Shown piece by piece: positions 21,378-32,486 of a DNA stretch of 64,000 nucleotides (its first letter is position 1; every line of letters starts with the position of its first letter). The stretch is taken from positions 1 to 64,000 of the forward strand of contig QHPD01000106.1 of NCBI GenBank assembly GCA_003218975.1. The letters run 5' to 3'. This DNA comes from Verrucomicrobiota bacterium (GTDB lineage: Bacteria; Verrucomicrobiota; Verrucomicrobiia; Chthoniobacterales; UBA10450). The position numbers were made by a program, and so were the translations under genes. The notes under the pieces are model-generated. The model did not search any database. It was given only the letters and a program-made list of their open reading frames with translations, and was not told the DNA's origin.

Positions 21378-22283
21378 ATGGCGAAAGACCCGCCTTCGCA
21401 GAGCTACGGCGTGGTAAGTGCGCGGTTCTGGCGAAACGTTACCTTAATCGCTGTCGCTCACGTCGCGCTCATTGCAGGATTAATTCGCTGGAGTCTGGCT
21501 GCCAGAGCGTCATCAAATGCGGAGAGCATCGTCTGGTTAGGTGGCGCGCAAGGTATCGCGGCTGGCGAACCAGAAAAAGAGCCGTCGCCATCAGCGACCC
21601 GGACAACTCCTCCGGTCGAACCCAAACCGGAAGAGGAAAAATCTGTGGCACCTGCAGTGAAAAGCGAAATCGAATTATCAACCCCGAAGCCCCCACCAAC
21701 AGCGACGCCGCATGCGAAGCCAACGGCAACTTCCACACCAAAACCGGAGGCGAGCCCAAAACCAAAGCCAAAACCGACTCCAAAGAAAATGGTAGTGGCA
21801 AAAGCCTCACCACAACCGCCGCCGAAAGTGAAGCCCAGTCCGGCGAAATCGAGCGAGGAGTCAGGGAAAAATGAAAAAAAGGCTCTGGCAAAAAACGGAC
21901 ACGCGGCTCAGAGCGGCGGCGGGAAAACAAGTTCAGCTAGCAAGGATGCCCATTCGGAAGGCGGAAGCAGCACGTCAGAGTTCGGCTGGTATGGCAACAT
22001 GCTGCACGATCGCTTTTACAGCGCATGGGTCCAGCCGACTACCAACGTCGCCACCGGCACCAAGATTTCGACCCTGGTCAAAGTCCGCATCGAGAAGGAC
22101 GGACGCGTTTCCAAATTCGAAATCATCAAGCCGTCCGAAAACATTGTGGTGAATGAATCCGTTGCTGCGGTTGCGAAACAAGTCACTCAGGTAGATCCGC
22201 CGCCGATGGAGCTTAGCAAGGGCGGCCATTACGACGTTAAAATCAATTTTGAATTAAATACCGATCGCGCACCAGCGAAATGA
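21378..22283 (+). CDS. TolA/TonB-like cell envelope protein
   Basis: N-terminal TM, Pro/Lys-rich spacer (KPEASPKPKPKPTPKK), C-terminal TonB-like domain; contiguous with ExbB/ExbD. Confidence 0.8.
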   Translation: MAKDPPSQSYGVVSARFWRNVTLIAVAHVALIAGLIRWSLAARASSNAESIVWLGGAQGIAAGEPEKEPSPSATRTTPPVEPKPEEEKSVAPAVKSEIELSTPKPPPTATPHAKPTATSTPKPEASPKPKPKPTPKKMVVAKASPQPPPKVKPSPAKSSEESGKNEKKALAKNGHAAQSGGGKTSSASKDAHSEGGSSTSEFGWYGNMLHDRFYSAWVQPTTNVATGTKISTLVKVRIEKDGRVSKFEIIKPSENIVVNESVAAVAKQVTQVDPPPMELSKGGHYDVKINFELNTDRAPAK

Positions 22284-22307
22284 ATGACCAATCGGGCGCG
22301 TCATTCT

Positions 22308-22358
22308 CTGGGGAGCACACGCGCCTCGCGTGTTCGTTTCGGCGCCCTCGCCGCAACA
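22308..22358. repeat. Family C repeat, intergenic copy
   Basis: ctggggagcacacgcgcctcgcgtgttcgtttcggcgccctcgcc. Confidence 0.7.
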
Positions 22359-22391
22359 ATCTTTTTCCGCTCTCAATCAAGATGCGGAAAG

Positions 22392-22443
22392 TCGCGATCG
22401 CGAGGGCGCAATCGCCACCACGCGAGGCGCGTGCGCTCCCCAG
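22392..22443. repeat. Family C repeat, inverted copy facing the 22308 copy
   Basis: tcgcgatcgcgagggcgcaatcgccaccacgcgaggcgcgtgcgctccccag. Confidence 0.7.
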
Positions 22444-22446
22444 ACG

Positions 22447-23766
22447 TTAGGTGGCGAATTTCTCTTCGATCAACCGATTCAAATGATCAGCGATCGCAGG
22501 ATGATTAAGGCGCTGGATCACTTCATCCAAAAATCCGGTGACGATGAGACGTTGCGCGACTGAAACAGGAATGCCGCGAGTGCGAAGATAAAAGAGTTCA
22601 TCCTCGTCGATCTGACCAGACGTGGCGCCATGGGTGCATCGGACGTTGTCGGCAAGAATTTCCAGGCCGGGCATTGAATTAGCTTCGGCGTCGTCGCTCA
22701 AGAGAAGATTGCGAACTTTTTGATAAGCGTCGGTGAAGTGGGCGTGCGGCTCCACGCGGATCAGGCCGCCGAAAATCGTGCGAGCGCGATCGTCCAGAGC
22801 GTTTTTGTAAAGCAGATCGCTCGCGGTGTGAGGTGAGATGTGGTCCTGCAATGTGCGGGCATCGAATTCCTGTTGGTGTTTGGCGACTGCGACAGCGAGC
22901 AAATCACTTCGGCCGCCCTCGCCTATGAGCCGGCTCAAACTTTCAAAACGCGAATACCGCGACCCGACATGCAAATTCAAGCTCATCGCCGAAGCATCGT
23001 GATCTACCACAGTCGAGTTCATTTGCAGCGCGACGACATTTTCTGCCCAGTTTTGGGCGCAGACATAGGTCACTTTCGCACCGGGCCCGGCTACCAGATC
23101 GTTCACTCCGCACGCAAATCCAGGCGCATGTTCATTCACCGAGCGGAAATGCTCGATCACGGTCACTTTCGCGAGCTCATCCGTGACCAGAAGCAAATGC
23201 GGAAACACCGAGGCGTTTTCGCCATTGAGCCAATGGAAAATTTCGATCGGCTGCTCGATCTCGACGCCGCGCGGCACATAAAGAAATGTTCCTGACGAAA
23301 CCAGCGCTTGATGCAAAGCCGCGAACTTAGCCGAACCGAGGATGGTCGGCTGCGACATGAAATGTTTCCGGAACAGCTCGGTGTGCTCGACCATGGCGCG
23401 CTCGAGCGATTGAAAGATCACGCCGCGCTTTTTCAGTTGATCGGAAATTACATCCCGTTCGATGAGTTCGTCGCCGGCGAAGATCATACGGCCGGCCACT
23501 TCATCCAAGCCGCGAGATCGCTCCAGAATCGCGGTGCGCTCTTCTTCACTTAATGTTCCGCCGAATTTGAACGGGGCGAGATCAAGAAGAACGACATTGG
23601 AAAATCGCCACGCCTGATCTTTTCGGGTCGGCTTCGGCAATGATTCAAATTGTTTCCAAGCCGCGCGTTGCTGATCGTGAAACCATTCGGGCAGTTCGCG
23701 CAACTCGGCCGGCCCCGAAAGGAGCGGTGAGGGTTGCTTCAGTTCTTCGTGCGTGACTAGCGACAT
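22447..23766 (-). CDS. sufD: Fe-S cluster assembly protein SufD
   Basis: 439 aa; GTFLYVPRGVEIEQPIEIFHWLNGE...CTHGATSGQIDEDELFYLRTRGI. Confidence 0.93.
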   Translation of the reverse strand: MSLVTHEELKQPSPLLSGPAELRELPEWFHDQQRAAWKQFESLPKPTRKDQAWRFSNVVLLDLAPFKFGGTLSEEERTAILERSRGLDEVAGRMIFAGDELIERDVISDQLKKRGVIFQSLERAMVEHTELFRKHFMSQPTILGSAKFAALHQALVSSGTFLYVPRGVEIEQPIEIFHWLNGENASVFPHLLLVTDELAKVTVIEHFRSVNEHAPGFACGVNDLVAGPGAKVTYVCAQNWAENVVALQMNSTVVDHDASAMSLNLHVGSRYSRFESLSRLIGEGGRSDLLAVAVAKHQQEFDARTLQDHISPHTASDLLYKNALDDRARTIFGGLIRVEPHAHFTDAYQKVRNLLLSDDAEANSMPGLEILADNVRCTHGATSGQIDEDELFYLRTRGIPVSVAQRLIVTGFLDEVIQRLNHPAIADHLNRLIEEKFAT

Positions 23767-23830
23767 ATCGATCTTAGACAGAAACGGCGGTCAGAGACCG
23801 CCGCTACAGAAAATTCGTGGAGCGGAAAAG

Positions 23831-25240
<1,410 letters not shown>

Positions 25241-25248
25241 TGTCGATG

Positions 25249-25897
25249 TTACCTCGTAAACGCTGGTTCAGCGGCTCCCTCGCGAGCCCAATCGTAACCC
25301 CTCTCTTCGAGCTCGAGAGCGAGCTCTTTCCGGCCGCTTCTAACGATTCGCCCAGCCACCATTACATGGACGTAATCGGGGATGATGTAGTTCAGGAGGC
25401 GCTGGTAGTGCGTAATTAACAATATGCCAAGATCGGGGCCGCGCAAGGAATTTACGCCGTGCGCCACGGTCTTGAGCGCGTCGATGTCACGAACGATCCA
25501 TCCCGAGCAATTCGATTTTTTCGTAAAGCTTTGCGTAATAATCCGTTGCCTCGAGTTCCTCGCCTTCAGGCAGGCGCGATTGCATCGCTGCGCGAAGAAA
25601 ATTGGCAATCGTCACGCCTGGAATTTCGCTCGGATACTGGAAAGCCATGAACAGACCGCGCCGCGCCCGTTCGTCGGGTTCAAGTTCCAGAAGGTCTTCG
25701 CCATCCATCAATACTTTGCCAGCCGTGACATGATAATCCGGATGACCAGCCAGAACCTTGGCCAGTGTGCTCTTTCCTGAGCCATTTGGGCCCATGAGTG
25801 CATGCACTTCCCCGCGGGGAAAGCGGAGACTTAAGCCGCGCACAATCTCCTGATCGCCAACGGCAATACGCAGTTTCTCTATGTTCAGTTCCTTCAT
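25249..25897 (-). pseudogene. sufC: sufC, interrupted by apparent internal deletion and frameshift
   Basis: N-half 25487-25897 ([21 protein letters not shown]...GPNGSGKST...IELLGMDRS*); C-half in another frame ([32 protein letters not shown]...). Roughly 40 residues with the ABC signature and Walker B are absent at the junction near 25488-25494. Confidence 0.85.
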
Positions 25898-26051
25898 AAG
25901 GCGAACACCAAATATACGCTGGATAGCCGGATTTGCGAACGCTCATTTGGAGTTCCGGTCAGTGGTGGTCAGCGCCTGACCAAACCACGCCGAGATTTCG
26001 CGGATTGCGCTTTAATCGAAAATCGCCGATCTAAAATCGCAAATCAGAAAT

Positions 26052-26125
26052 TACCCCGTGGTGTAACGGTAACACAGCGCCCTTTGGAGGCGTTATTCTT
26101 GGTTCGAATCCAAGCGGGGTAGCCA
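26052..26125 (+). tRNA. tRNA-Gln (TTG)
   Basis: Acceptor TACCCCG/CGGGGTA, anticodon arm GCGCC-CTTTGGA-GGCGT, T arm TTGGTTCGAATCCAAG, encoded GCCA. Confidence 0.96.
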
Positions 26126-26215
26126 TAATGAACGCGGAGCAACTCAGCGGCGAAATCGAGGTTGAATTATAGAGAGCAAGCTACTGTGATAGAGGTGGCA
26201 AACTAACTGCCGATT

Positions 26216-27664
26216 ATGGAGCGCACAACTTTTCTCGAAGACTACCGCATCCGCACTCACCGTGACGGCACGCCAATTGAGCTCCGCCGAAGTGGCACCG
26301 CGGTCACGTACGAAGCCGCAGACGAAAGGGCCGGAGAAACAGTTGCCCTCACCACTATCCCGATCGAGAGCGTTGATCCGGCGGCACAACAGCAGTTTGA
26401 AGAGCACGGACGCGCTCTCCAAAGGCTCCGGCACATCAATATTGTCAAGCTTCTGGACTTCGGCCGCGAAGGCGAAAATTTCGTCTGCGTCTCGGACTAC
26501 CTCCAAGGCACGACGCTCGCTGCATGGGTGGGCCAGCACGGCCCGATGCCGCCGGACGCCACATTGCGAATGGCCGAGCAAGTGGTGAGCGTGCTGTCAT
26601 CTGCCAATTTTCACAAGCTTGCATATCCAGCCATTCAACCGTCCAATATAATTGTCGTCCCGGGCACGACTCCCGAAGGCACCTGGCCGCTGATAAAGTT
26701 AACGGACCTCGGATTGCTTGGGTTCAAGGACGAAACAGGTATAACGGAGAAAGACGAAGAAAGTTTTCCCACTGCGGGAACGGTCGATTTCCGTTCACAA
26801 ATTTATTCTCTCGGCGCGACCATGTACTTTCTGCTCACGGGCTCAGCGCTTTCAACGCCAGTCCGCCCACGGCAGTTAAGAGTGTTTCCGAAACCGTTGC
26901 GTGCGTTGCTCTCCCAAATGCTGCGTCGCAATCCCGACCAACGCCCGAAAGACCCAGTCGCGCTCGCTGAGATGATTCGCCAATGCCTGCTGAAAACTGA
27001 ACGCCGGGAGAGATTCGCACGCCGATTTGGCATTCCGCTTATTGCAAAAATTCCAAGAACAACACCGCAACGACCTAGGCGGCTACGTCGAGTCGCGCTG
27101 GCAGCCAGCGCCCTCATTGTATTGGCCGCAGTCATCGCGGTATTTCTATTCCCGCAGCGCATCGGCGGGATCTGGCGGAAGTCCGCGCTGGCGTTCGGGG
27201 AGCAGTCGCCACCGAATACATCGACGGCGACGAGTTCAGGTCAGGCTGCATCGCCAAATGTTCAGCAAGCCCAGACATCGAGTGCGCAACCCGAAGCCAC
27301 TGCGAGCCCCGCCAATTCGCCAGGCGAAAGCCCAAATACTCCAGCAACCACCGCGGAAAACTCAACGCAAGTGAACGCTACACCGCCGCCTGCCGCCGAT
27401 ACAGATCAGACAGGTCCGCGCAGCAAAAAGAAGCGCGTTGCTTCGTCGCAAGGTCGCGCCGGTTCAACGCGCGCTCGGATGATTGGCATCACCTCTAATG
27501 GAAGGCTGATTTACCGCTTGCCCTCCGGCCGCACTAGGGTCATCGCGCCGGATGGCGAGGAAGAGGAATCCGTTCCGCGCCGGCATCGCCGCGCCTTCAT
27601 TGAGCGGGATGAGACGTTCATGCCGGCTCAACCGTTTGAGCCAAACTTTTCGCCTCACGATTAG
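26216..27664 (+). CDS. Serine/threonine protein kinase-like protein, predicted pseudokinase with TM and Pro/Thr-rich tail
   Basis: Kinase fold pattern (LRHINIVKLLDFGREGENFVCVSDYLQGTTLAAWV), but VALTTI replaces VAxK, YPAIQPSN replaces HRDLKPxN, and TDLG replaces TDFG; TM ALIVLAAVIAVFLF. Confidence 0.8.
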   Translation: MERTTFLEDYRIRTHRDGTPIELRRSGTAVTYEAADERAGETVALTTIPIESVDPAAQQQFEEHGRALQRLRHINIVKLLDFGREGENFVCVSDYLQGTTLAAWVGQHGPMPPDATLRMAEQVVSVLSSANFHKLAYPAIQPSNIIVVPGTTPEGTWPLIKLTDLGLLGFKDETGITEKDEESFPTAGTVDFRSQIYSLGATMYFLLTGSALSTPVRPRQLRVFPKPLRALLSQMLRRNPDQRPKDPVALAEMIRQCLLKTERRERFARRFGIPLIAKIPRTTPQRPRRLRRVALAASALIVLAAVIAVFLFPQRIGGIWRKSALAFGEQSPPNTSTATSSGQAASPNVQQAQTSSAQPEATASPANSPGESPNTPATTAENSTQVNATPPPAADTDQTGPRSKKKRVASSQGRAGSTRARMIGITSNGRLIYRLPSGRTRVIAPDGEEEESVPRRHRRAFIERDETFMPAQPFEPNFSPHD

Positions 27665-27706
27665 CCGCTTCGACCTGTCACGTATCAAGCGCGCGATCCA
27701 CGATTG

Positions 27707-29086
27707 TCACGGCGTTGGCTTCGCTGAAGGCGAACTAGTCGGCGCGACCGTCGGACCTGCCGGCGGAGAACCGGCCGGGCTGGGCGTTGGAAATGCAAAC
27801 GTCGGCGACGGCGACGCGCCCGGGCTTGCCGAAATGACCGGAGATTGCGAGACCGTCGGCGTGGGAGTCGGCGGAGGCGGAATAATATTTTCCCAGTGAT
27901 GCACCGGCGCGGTCGCGCCGCCGATTTCTTTGGCCAGCGCTTCGCAACGCGCCTGTAGTTTATCCAGGTTCGGCGGACCAAATGGCTTGTCTGCCGTTCC
28001 CGGAAAAATGAGGTACGTCACCTTGAGATCGCTCACCGGCCGACTATAAGGCGTGGCCAAGGGATTAATTTGCTTCGCGATCCGCAGTGAGGCTTCGCCA
28101 ACCCTGTCGTTAGGCCCGATGTCGCCCACGATTGCCGGATAAATCCCGTCCCCAAAAACGACCAGCACATAATCGCCCACTTTGACGCCATCCTTTCCTT
28201 GCGCGAAAGCACTTGGAACTACGACGTAGGGATCCGTCGTGCCAATCAGGAAACTGAATTTCTTTAGTGTGAAAACTTCCGCTCGCAGTTGTGCGATCGC
28301 GCTGCGGAGCTCGTGTTTGCGTTCCGGAGTAATCGTCTTGAGCGCATACTCATCCTCGGCGCGTTTCAGCTTTTCTTCAGTCGCAGCGAGATATGGGTTG
28401 GGCGCTGCGGTTTTCTTTGGCCAGTGATAACTCGTGGATGGCTTGAAATTGGTTGGCGCGCCGGTCCCAATGGGCATGCGGTCGGCATCGGAACCATCGG
28501 CGTCCACATCCATGTCCGCCTGTAGCAGGAGCACTTTGCGGTGCGTCTGCGGATGCTGTAATTGCAACACTGTTTGGCAATCGAAAAAATTGTGCCGCGA
28601 GAGAAGTTGATCGAGCCGAACAAGATTATCACGCAACACTCTTAGCTTTGTGTCGTAAAGCTGAGCGTAAAGCGGCGAGACTGGGTCGGCTGTGACCATG
28701 GCTGCCAACCCAGGCAAGAGCGCCGGCAGTTGCGGACTGACCTTGGCCAGCTCGTCGATCGTCCTGTTTGGCGAAGGCACTCGTGCCTGCAATTTTAAAT
28801 CGAGAACGTAACTGTTCGGATCAACCCGTTCGGTGGTCGCGTCGGCGCCCCGAAGCGGCTCGACCGTGGAGTGAAGCGTGATTCCGTTGAATAACTTACC
28901 CGTCTCCAATTTGCCAGTGATGACGGGCGGTCGAGTCGGTGTCGGCATCGGTGTCGCGACTACTTCCACTGGCGCGACGTGCTGCAGGCGCTCCAGCGAG
29001 ATCCAGCGATAAACAATGGCGGCAAAGAGCGCGCCGAACAAAACCAGCACGAGCCGCCGCCACGTCCGGAGACGAATTCTTCCCAC
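27707..29086 (-). CDS. Glycoside hydrolase family 75 (chitosanase)-like protein with N-terminal TM and Pro/Ser-rich C-terminus
   Basis: LLLQADMDVDADGSDADR and GDYVLVVFGDGIYPAIVGDIGPNDRVGEASLRIAKQIN. Confidence 0.7.
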   Translation of the reverse strand: MGRIRLRTWRRLVLVLFGALFAAIVYRWISLERLQHVAPVEVVATPMPTPTRPPVITGKLETGKLFNGITLHSTVEPLRGADATTERVDPNSYVLDLKLQARVPSPNRTIDELAKVSPQLPALLPGLAAMVTADPVSPLYAQLYDTKLRVLRDNLVRLDQLLSRHNFFDCQTVLQLQHPQTHRKVLLLQADMDVDADGSDADRMPIGTGAPTNFKPSTSYHWPKKTAAPNPYLAATEEKLKRAEDEYALKTITPERKHELRSAIAQLRAEVFTLKKFSFLIGTTDPYVVVPSAFAQGKDGVKVGDYVLVVFGDGIYPAIVGDIGPNDRVGEASLRIAKQINPLATPYSRPVSDLKVTYLIFPGTADKPFGPPNLDKLQARCEALAKEIGGATAPVHHWENIIPPPPTPTPTVSQSPVISASPGASPSPTFAFPTPSPAGSPPAGPTVAPTSSPSAKPTP

Positions 29087-29090
29087 GCGA

Positions 29091-29408
29091 TTACTTTTTT
29101 ATCCAGGCGACCAGCGCGACGATGAGCCCGATCGCGCTCAAGATCGACATCATACCGGCAGGCATCAGTCTCCCTGTCCGCAAAAATTTGGGGATGAACT
29201 GCGCAGCAAGCAGAAGAGACACGATCAACGCAGTCGCTAACCCCGCCGCGCGATGTTCAGGCAACAAAAATGCGGCTACGAGCAGCAAAACTCCCGTGAC
29301 CGAGCCGGCAATGATCGACGCTACGCTGCCCGCTTTGACGTAGCCCATGATGCCGCCGGCAATCGTCAAAACGCCAAAGACGATAAAATAAATCTTCGTT
29401 GCTTCCAT
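29091..29408 (-). CDS. Small TMEM14-like membrane protein
   Basis: FIVFGVLTIAGGIMGYVKAGSVASIIAGSVTGVLLLVAAFLL. Confidence 0.65.
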   Translation of the reverse strand: MEATKIYFIVFGVLTIAGGIMGYVKAGSVASIIAGSVTGVLLLVAAFLLPEHRAAGLATALIVSLLLAAQFIPKFLRTGRLMPAGMMSILSAIGLIVALVAWIKK

Positions 29409-29462
29409 TGGAACGCGCGAGCATTCGTAAGCCAACTGCTCGCCGCTGTCCAGCACGACTGG

Positions 29463-29513
29463 GTAGGGACATCGCGCTGCGATGTCCAGACGCCGCGGCG
29501 CGGCGTCCCTACC
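29463..29513. repeat. Intergenic hairpin repeat (family D)
   Basis: gtagggacatcgcgctgcgatgtccagacgccgcggcgcggcgtccctac, nested inverted repeats. Confidence 0.6.
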
Positions 29514-29522
29514 AATAGGTTG

Positions 29523-29753
29523 CTACAACGCGCGCTCGCTGGCGTCATTGTAAAATTCGATCTGCCGTCCTCCGAGGCGACGGATTACACGCCAGCCGTG
29601 ACTTGCAGCAAAAGCAGCGATTTCGTCTTCCGACATTCCTTGGAGAACTCTTAACTCCGCAGGCTGCGTGACAAGGTATTCGGGCCGGATCGACAGTGCC
29701 GCTGCGATCTTCGCAGCAAGTGCTGGCAAATGCTCGTGCATAACATCTGTCAA
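29523..29753 (-). CDS. Hypothetical protein
   Basis: 76 aa ORF MTDVMHEHLPALAAKIAAALSIRPEYLVTQ... Confidence 0.4.
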   Translation of the reverse strand: MTDVMHEHLPALAAKIAAALSIRPEYLVTQPAELRVLQGMSEDEIAAFAASHGWRVIRRLGGRQIEFYNDASERAL

Positions 29754-30107
29754 TCTACCGGTCGATCCGCCGACGCGCGCTGGAGAAATTTTTCTTGATC
29801 GGCAGGCGCGGCGGCCGCTTCGGTTTTCGGTTTAATCTCTCTTGCAAGGCAAGATGCGCTTTGCGGCTCGGAGAAGGCCCACGTGCATTTGGTTTTTCCA
29901 TATTGGTCTTTTGTCGCTGTAGAGGCGTTTGTGCCTGCCGCGCCGTAGCCTTGGCGAAGGCGGGCCAAACGCCTATCTATTAATTACAGTGCTCGCCGCG
30001 GCGAGCGCCGCTACAAAAAATTCTCCGAGAACCGAAAGCTCGCCGCGTACGCGCGTCCCGTGAACAGAAACCGATTATCCTAACTGGATCCGCTAATCAG
30101 TGGCTCA

Positions 30108-30482
30108 CTAAAGCTTGTCGCTCGCGGACGTCACCGACGGCACGAGCGCGATCCTTAGCCCTCCCGAGAACGGCAGATCCGGCTGGGGAATCTTCACGTG
30201 AAGAGCGGGGAAAAACGGGTGGCACAGCCGCACGATCACGGCCTGCTTGCCGCCGCCGAGAAAAAAATCGCGTACGGCATAGCTCAATGGACAAGCGGCG
30301 TCTAACACGCCGAACTGCCGCTCGAAATCGGCAAAACTGTTGATCACAATCGGATCATCTACCGGTCCTTGCTTGGCCCGGCCGATAAACGTCGTAATCG
30401 AGGTGGCGACGCCACTGATGCTGTGCACTCCACTGGGGATTTCTTCAATATAGACGCCCGGATAATTGGGTGAGAATGGCAT
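30108..30482 (-). pseudogene. N-terminal fragment of a phage/contractile tail sheath protein
   Basis: MPFSPNYPGVYIEEIPSGVHSISGVATSITTFIGRAKQGPVDDPIVINSFADFERQFG; only 124 aa, no other tail genes nearby. Confidence 0.7.
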
Positions 30483-30817
30483 AGTGAACTCCCCGCTCTA
30501 AACAAAAACGCTACTCATCTGCCTACCAAAAGATCGCGTTGGCGGGCGGAGAGATGAGGAAAACAAACAACGCCGATATGGTCAACACATAATAATGGGA
30601 TATAATCGCCGACAATCTCAGCAAGGCCGGTTGGACTTGGGCTGTGTCCTAGCCATGGATTCTGGGGGCGAACGATCTTCATTGCCGACGCGCATCGCAG
30701 CGATGGAAAGCGTTTCGTTGTGCGTGCCGATGAAAAGTTGACCGCGTTCGTGGAACTGGAATCGACGATTCGACGAGATCGGAAGCGTCAGCATCATTAC
30801 GATTCGTGAGCGGAACA

Positions 30818-31171
30818 ATGAAAACCTTACTGCTGTTTTTGTTTTCGCTGGCGACTAGCATCGTCGTGTCCGCTCAGGATCCGGCAAAGCTCGCGCCGCA
30901 GAATTACAAAGTTCTTTTCGAAAATGACCAGATACGAGTGATCGAATACCGCCTAAAACCTGGCGAGAAAGAGCCGATGCATTCGCATCTTTATGGTGTG
31001 TTTGTCTACTTTTTAAGCGATGCCAAGATCAGAACAACCTTCCCGGACGGCAAGACGAGCGAAGACTCCAAAAAGGCTGGCGACACGGTTTGGCGCGATC
31101 CAGTAACACACGCTGGGGAGAACATCGGGGACGCAGAAGCTCACGCTCTGCTGATAGAACCACGAAGATAA
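30818..31171 (+). CDS. Secreted cupin-like protein
   Basis: Signal peptide-like MKTLLLFLFSLATSIVVSA; LKPGEKEPMHSHLYGVFVYFLSDAKIRTTFPDGK. Confidence 0.65.
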   Translation: MKTLLLFLFSLATSIVVSAQDPAKLAPQNYKVLFENDQIRVIEYRLKPGEKEPMHSHLYGVFVYFLSDAKIRTTFPDGKTSEDSKKAGDTVWRDPVTHAGENIGDAEAHALLIEPRR

Positions 31172-31183
31172 AAAGGTAAAAAC

Positions 31184-31384
31184 TTACCACTCTTTGAAAT
31201 CGCCCGTGTGCTCGTGCGTTTCGATCAACTTCCCAGCTTCATCGTAAACGCGGATCACCGCGCGATGCGACCGGCTGCGAAACTTGGCAAAGCCGATTGC
31301 ATTGTTCACGGCATCTGGTTCGGCGTACCCTACTGCCATAGTAATTTTATGCTCAGCGTAATAGCAAGATAACAGAGCACCCAA
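31184..31384 (-). CDS. Hypothetical small protein
   Basis: AVIRVYDEAGKLIETHEHTGDFKEW; partial second copy near 32380-32470; start uncertain. Confidence 0.45.
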   Translation of the reverse strand: MGALLSCYYAEHKITMAVGYAEPDAVNNAIGFAKFRSRSHRAVIRVYDEAGKLIETHEHTGDFKEW

Positions 31385-31545
31385 AGAACCACCGGGCCGG
31401 AGGCGCCGCGAAATTTGAATCCAAGCGCCTCGAACTCAAGTTTTCCGGTAGTCTCACGAAGAACGAGGATAAGGAGTAGCGCTACGACGGCAGCGACTGG
31501 CAAGCCAACGGTAACGGGGAAGTGTGCTTCAAAGAATGCGGCCAA
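31330..31545 (-). CDS. Hypothetical small membrane protein
   Basis: LPVAAVVALLLILVLRET and VVLWVLCYLAITLSIKLLW TM segments. Confidence 0.4.
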   Translation of the reverse strand: MAAFFEAHFPVTVGLPVAAVVALLLILVLRETTGKLEFEALGFKFRGASGPVVLWVLCYLAITLSIKLLWQ

Positions 31546-31991
31546 CTACGGAGAAATCCCATGGTAGCTAAGAAAGGCAGCCTTGATGGCGAAATAAAGA
31601 GTGATAATGCACATCCCGAGAATGACGAAAAAGAACACCCATGTAAAAATCCGCCTAAATTTACGCTGGTCCTCGTCTTCCAGCGGTTTTGGCTCTCTCT
31701 CTGTCATCGAGGCGATTTTAGCTCGATCCTGACGGCGGGAAAGGACATTAGCGTTTTCTCAAAGCAACGAGATCGACGCCGCGTTTATCTTTGCGTGGGC
31801 TCAATTCGTAAACGTGTGCAGAAATCATCGCTGGCAGAAACGATTCTAGCGATGTGCAGCGATGTGAACAGGGCATTATCGTTTGGAAGCAAGAGCGTTA
31901 GTCGAAGCGGACACCGACATAATCGGCAAAAAAGAGCTGGCTTAGAATCTCTTTCCAAGCCAGCTCAGCGGATTTTGTGTCCTATGTCAGC

Positions 31992-32237
31992 TTAGTACCA
32001 ATGGTGGTAGTAATGATGACGGTGGTGGCGATAATAGTAACGATGCCCGCCGTACCAGTAGTACGATGGTCCATAATAGGTGCCATAGTACGGATATGGT
32101 CGGTAGTATCCATACGGATAATATCCATAGCCGTAGCCCGGATAGCCAATTCCGACCGAAATCTGAGCGTCAGAACGCTGCACGGCAACGAAAGCCAATC
32201 CACTTACCACCAATATAATTAAGAGAAGCCTTTTCAT
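31992..32237 (-). CDS. Secreted Tyr/Gly/His-rich small protein
   Basis: MKRLLLIILVVSGLAFVAVQRSDAQ signal, then GYPGYGYGYYPYGYYRPYPYYG...HRYYYRHHRHHYYHHWY. Confidence 0.65.
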   Translation of the reverse strand: MKRLLLIILVVSGLAFVAVQRSDAQISVGIGYPGYGYGYYPYGYYRPYPYYGTYYGPSYYWYGGHRYYYRHHRHHYYHHWY

Positions 32238-32377
32238 ATAGTTTTCCCTTCTTGTTTGTTGTTTCACGAGGGAATGGAAAGCTCCTGCCAAGGATTTCCT
32301 CGACGCTTTTAGAATGCGCGCCTCCCTCTACTGTAATAATCGGATGTGGACGGTCTGGCGGTTGCCGTTGTTCTGCT

Positions 32378-32470
32378 TTTAGAACTCGCGCAATTCGCTT
32401 CCTTGCTCGTGCGTCTTGATCACGTTGCCAGCTTCATCGTAAACGTGGATCACGGCATGATGTGAGCGGC
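32378..32470 (-). pseudogene. Partial copy of the 31184-31384 ORF
   Basis: ttgctcgtgcgtcttgatcacgttgccagcttcatcgtaaacgtggatcacggcatgatgtgagcgg closely resembles 31209-31275. Confidence 0.5.
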
Positions 32471-32486
32471 GGGGTAACGAAGGACC

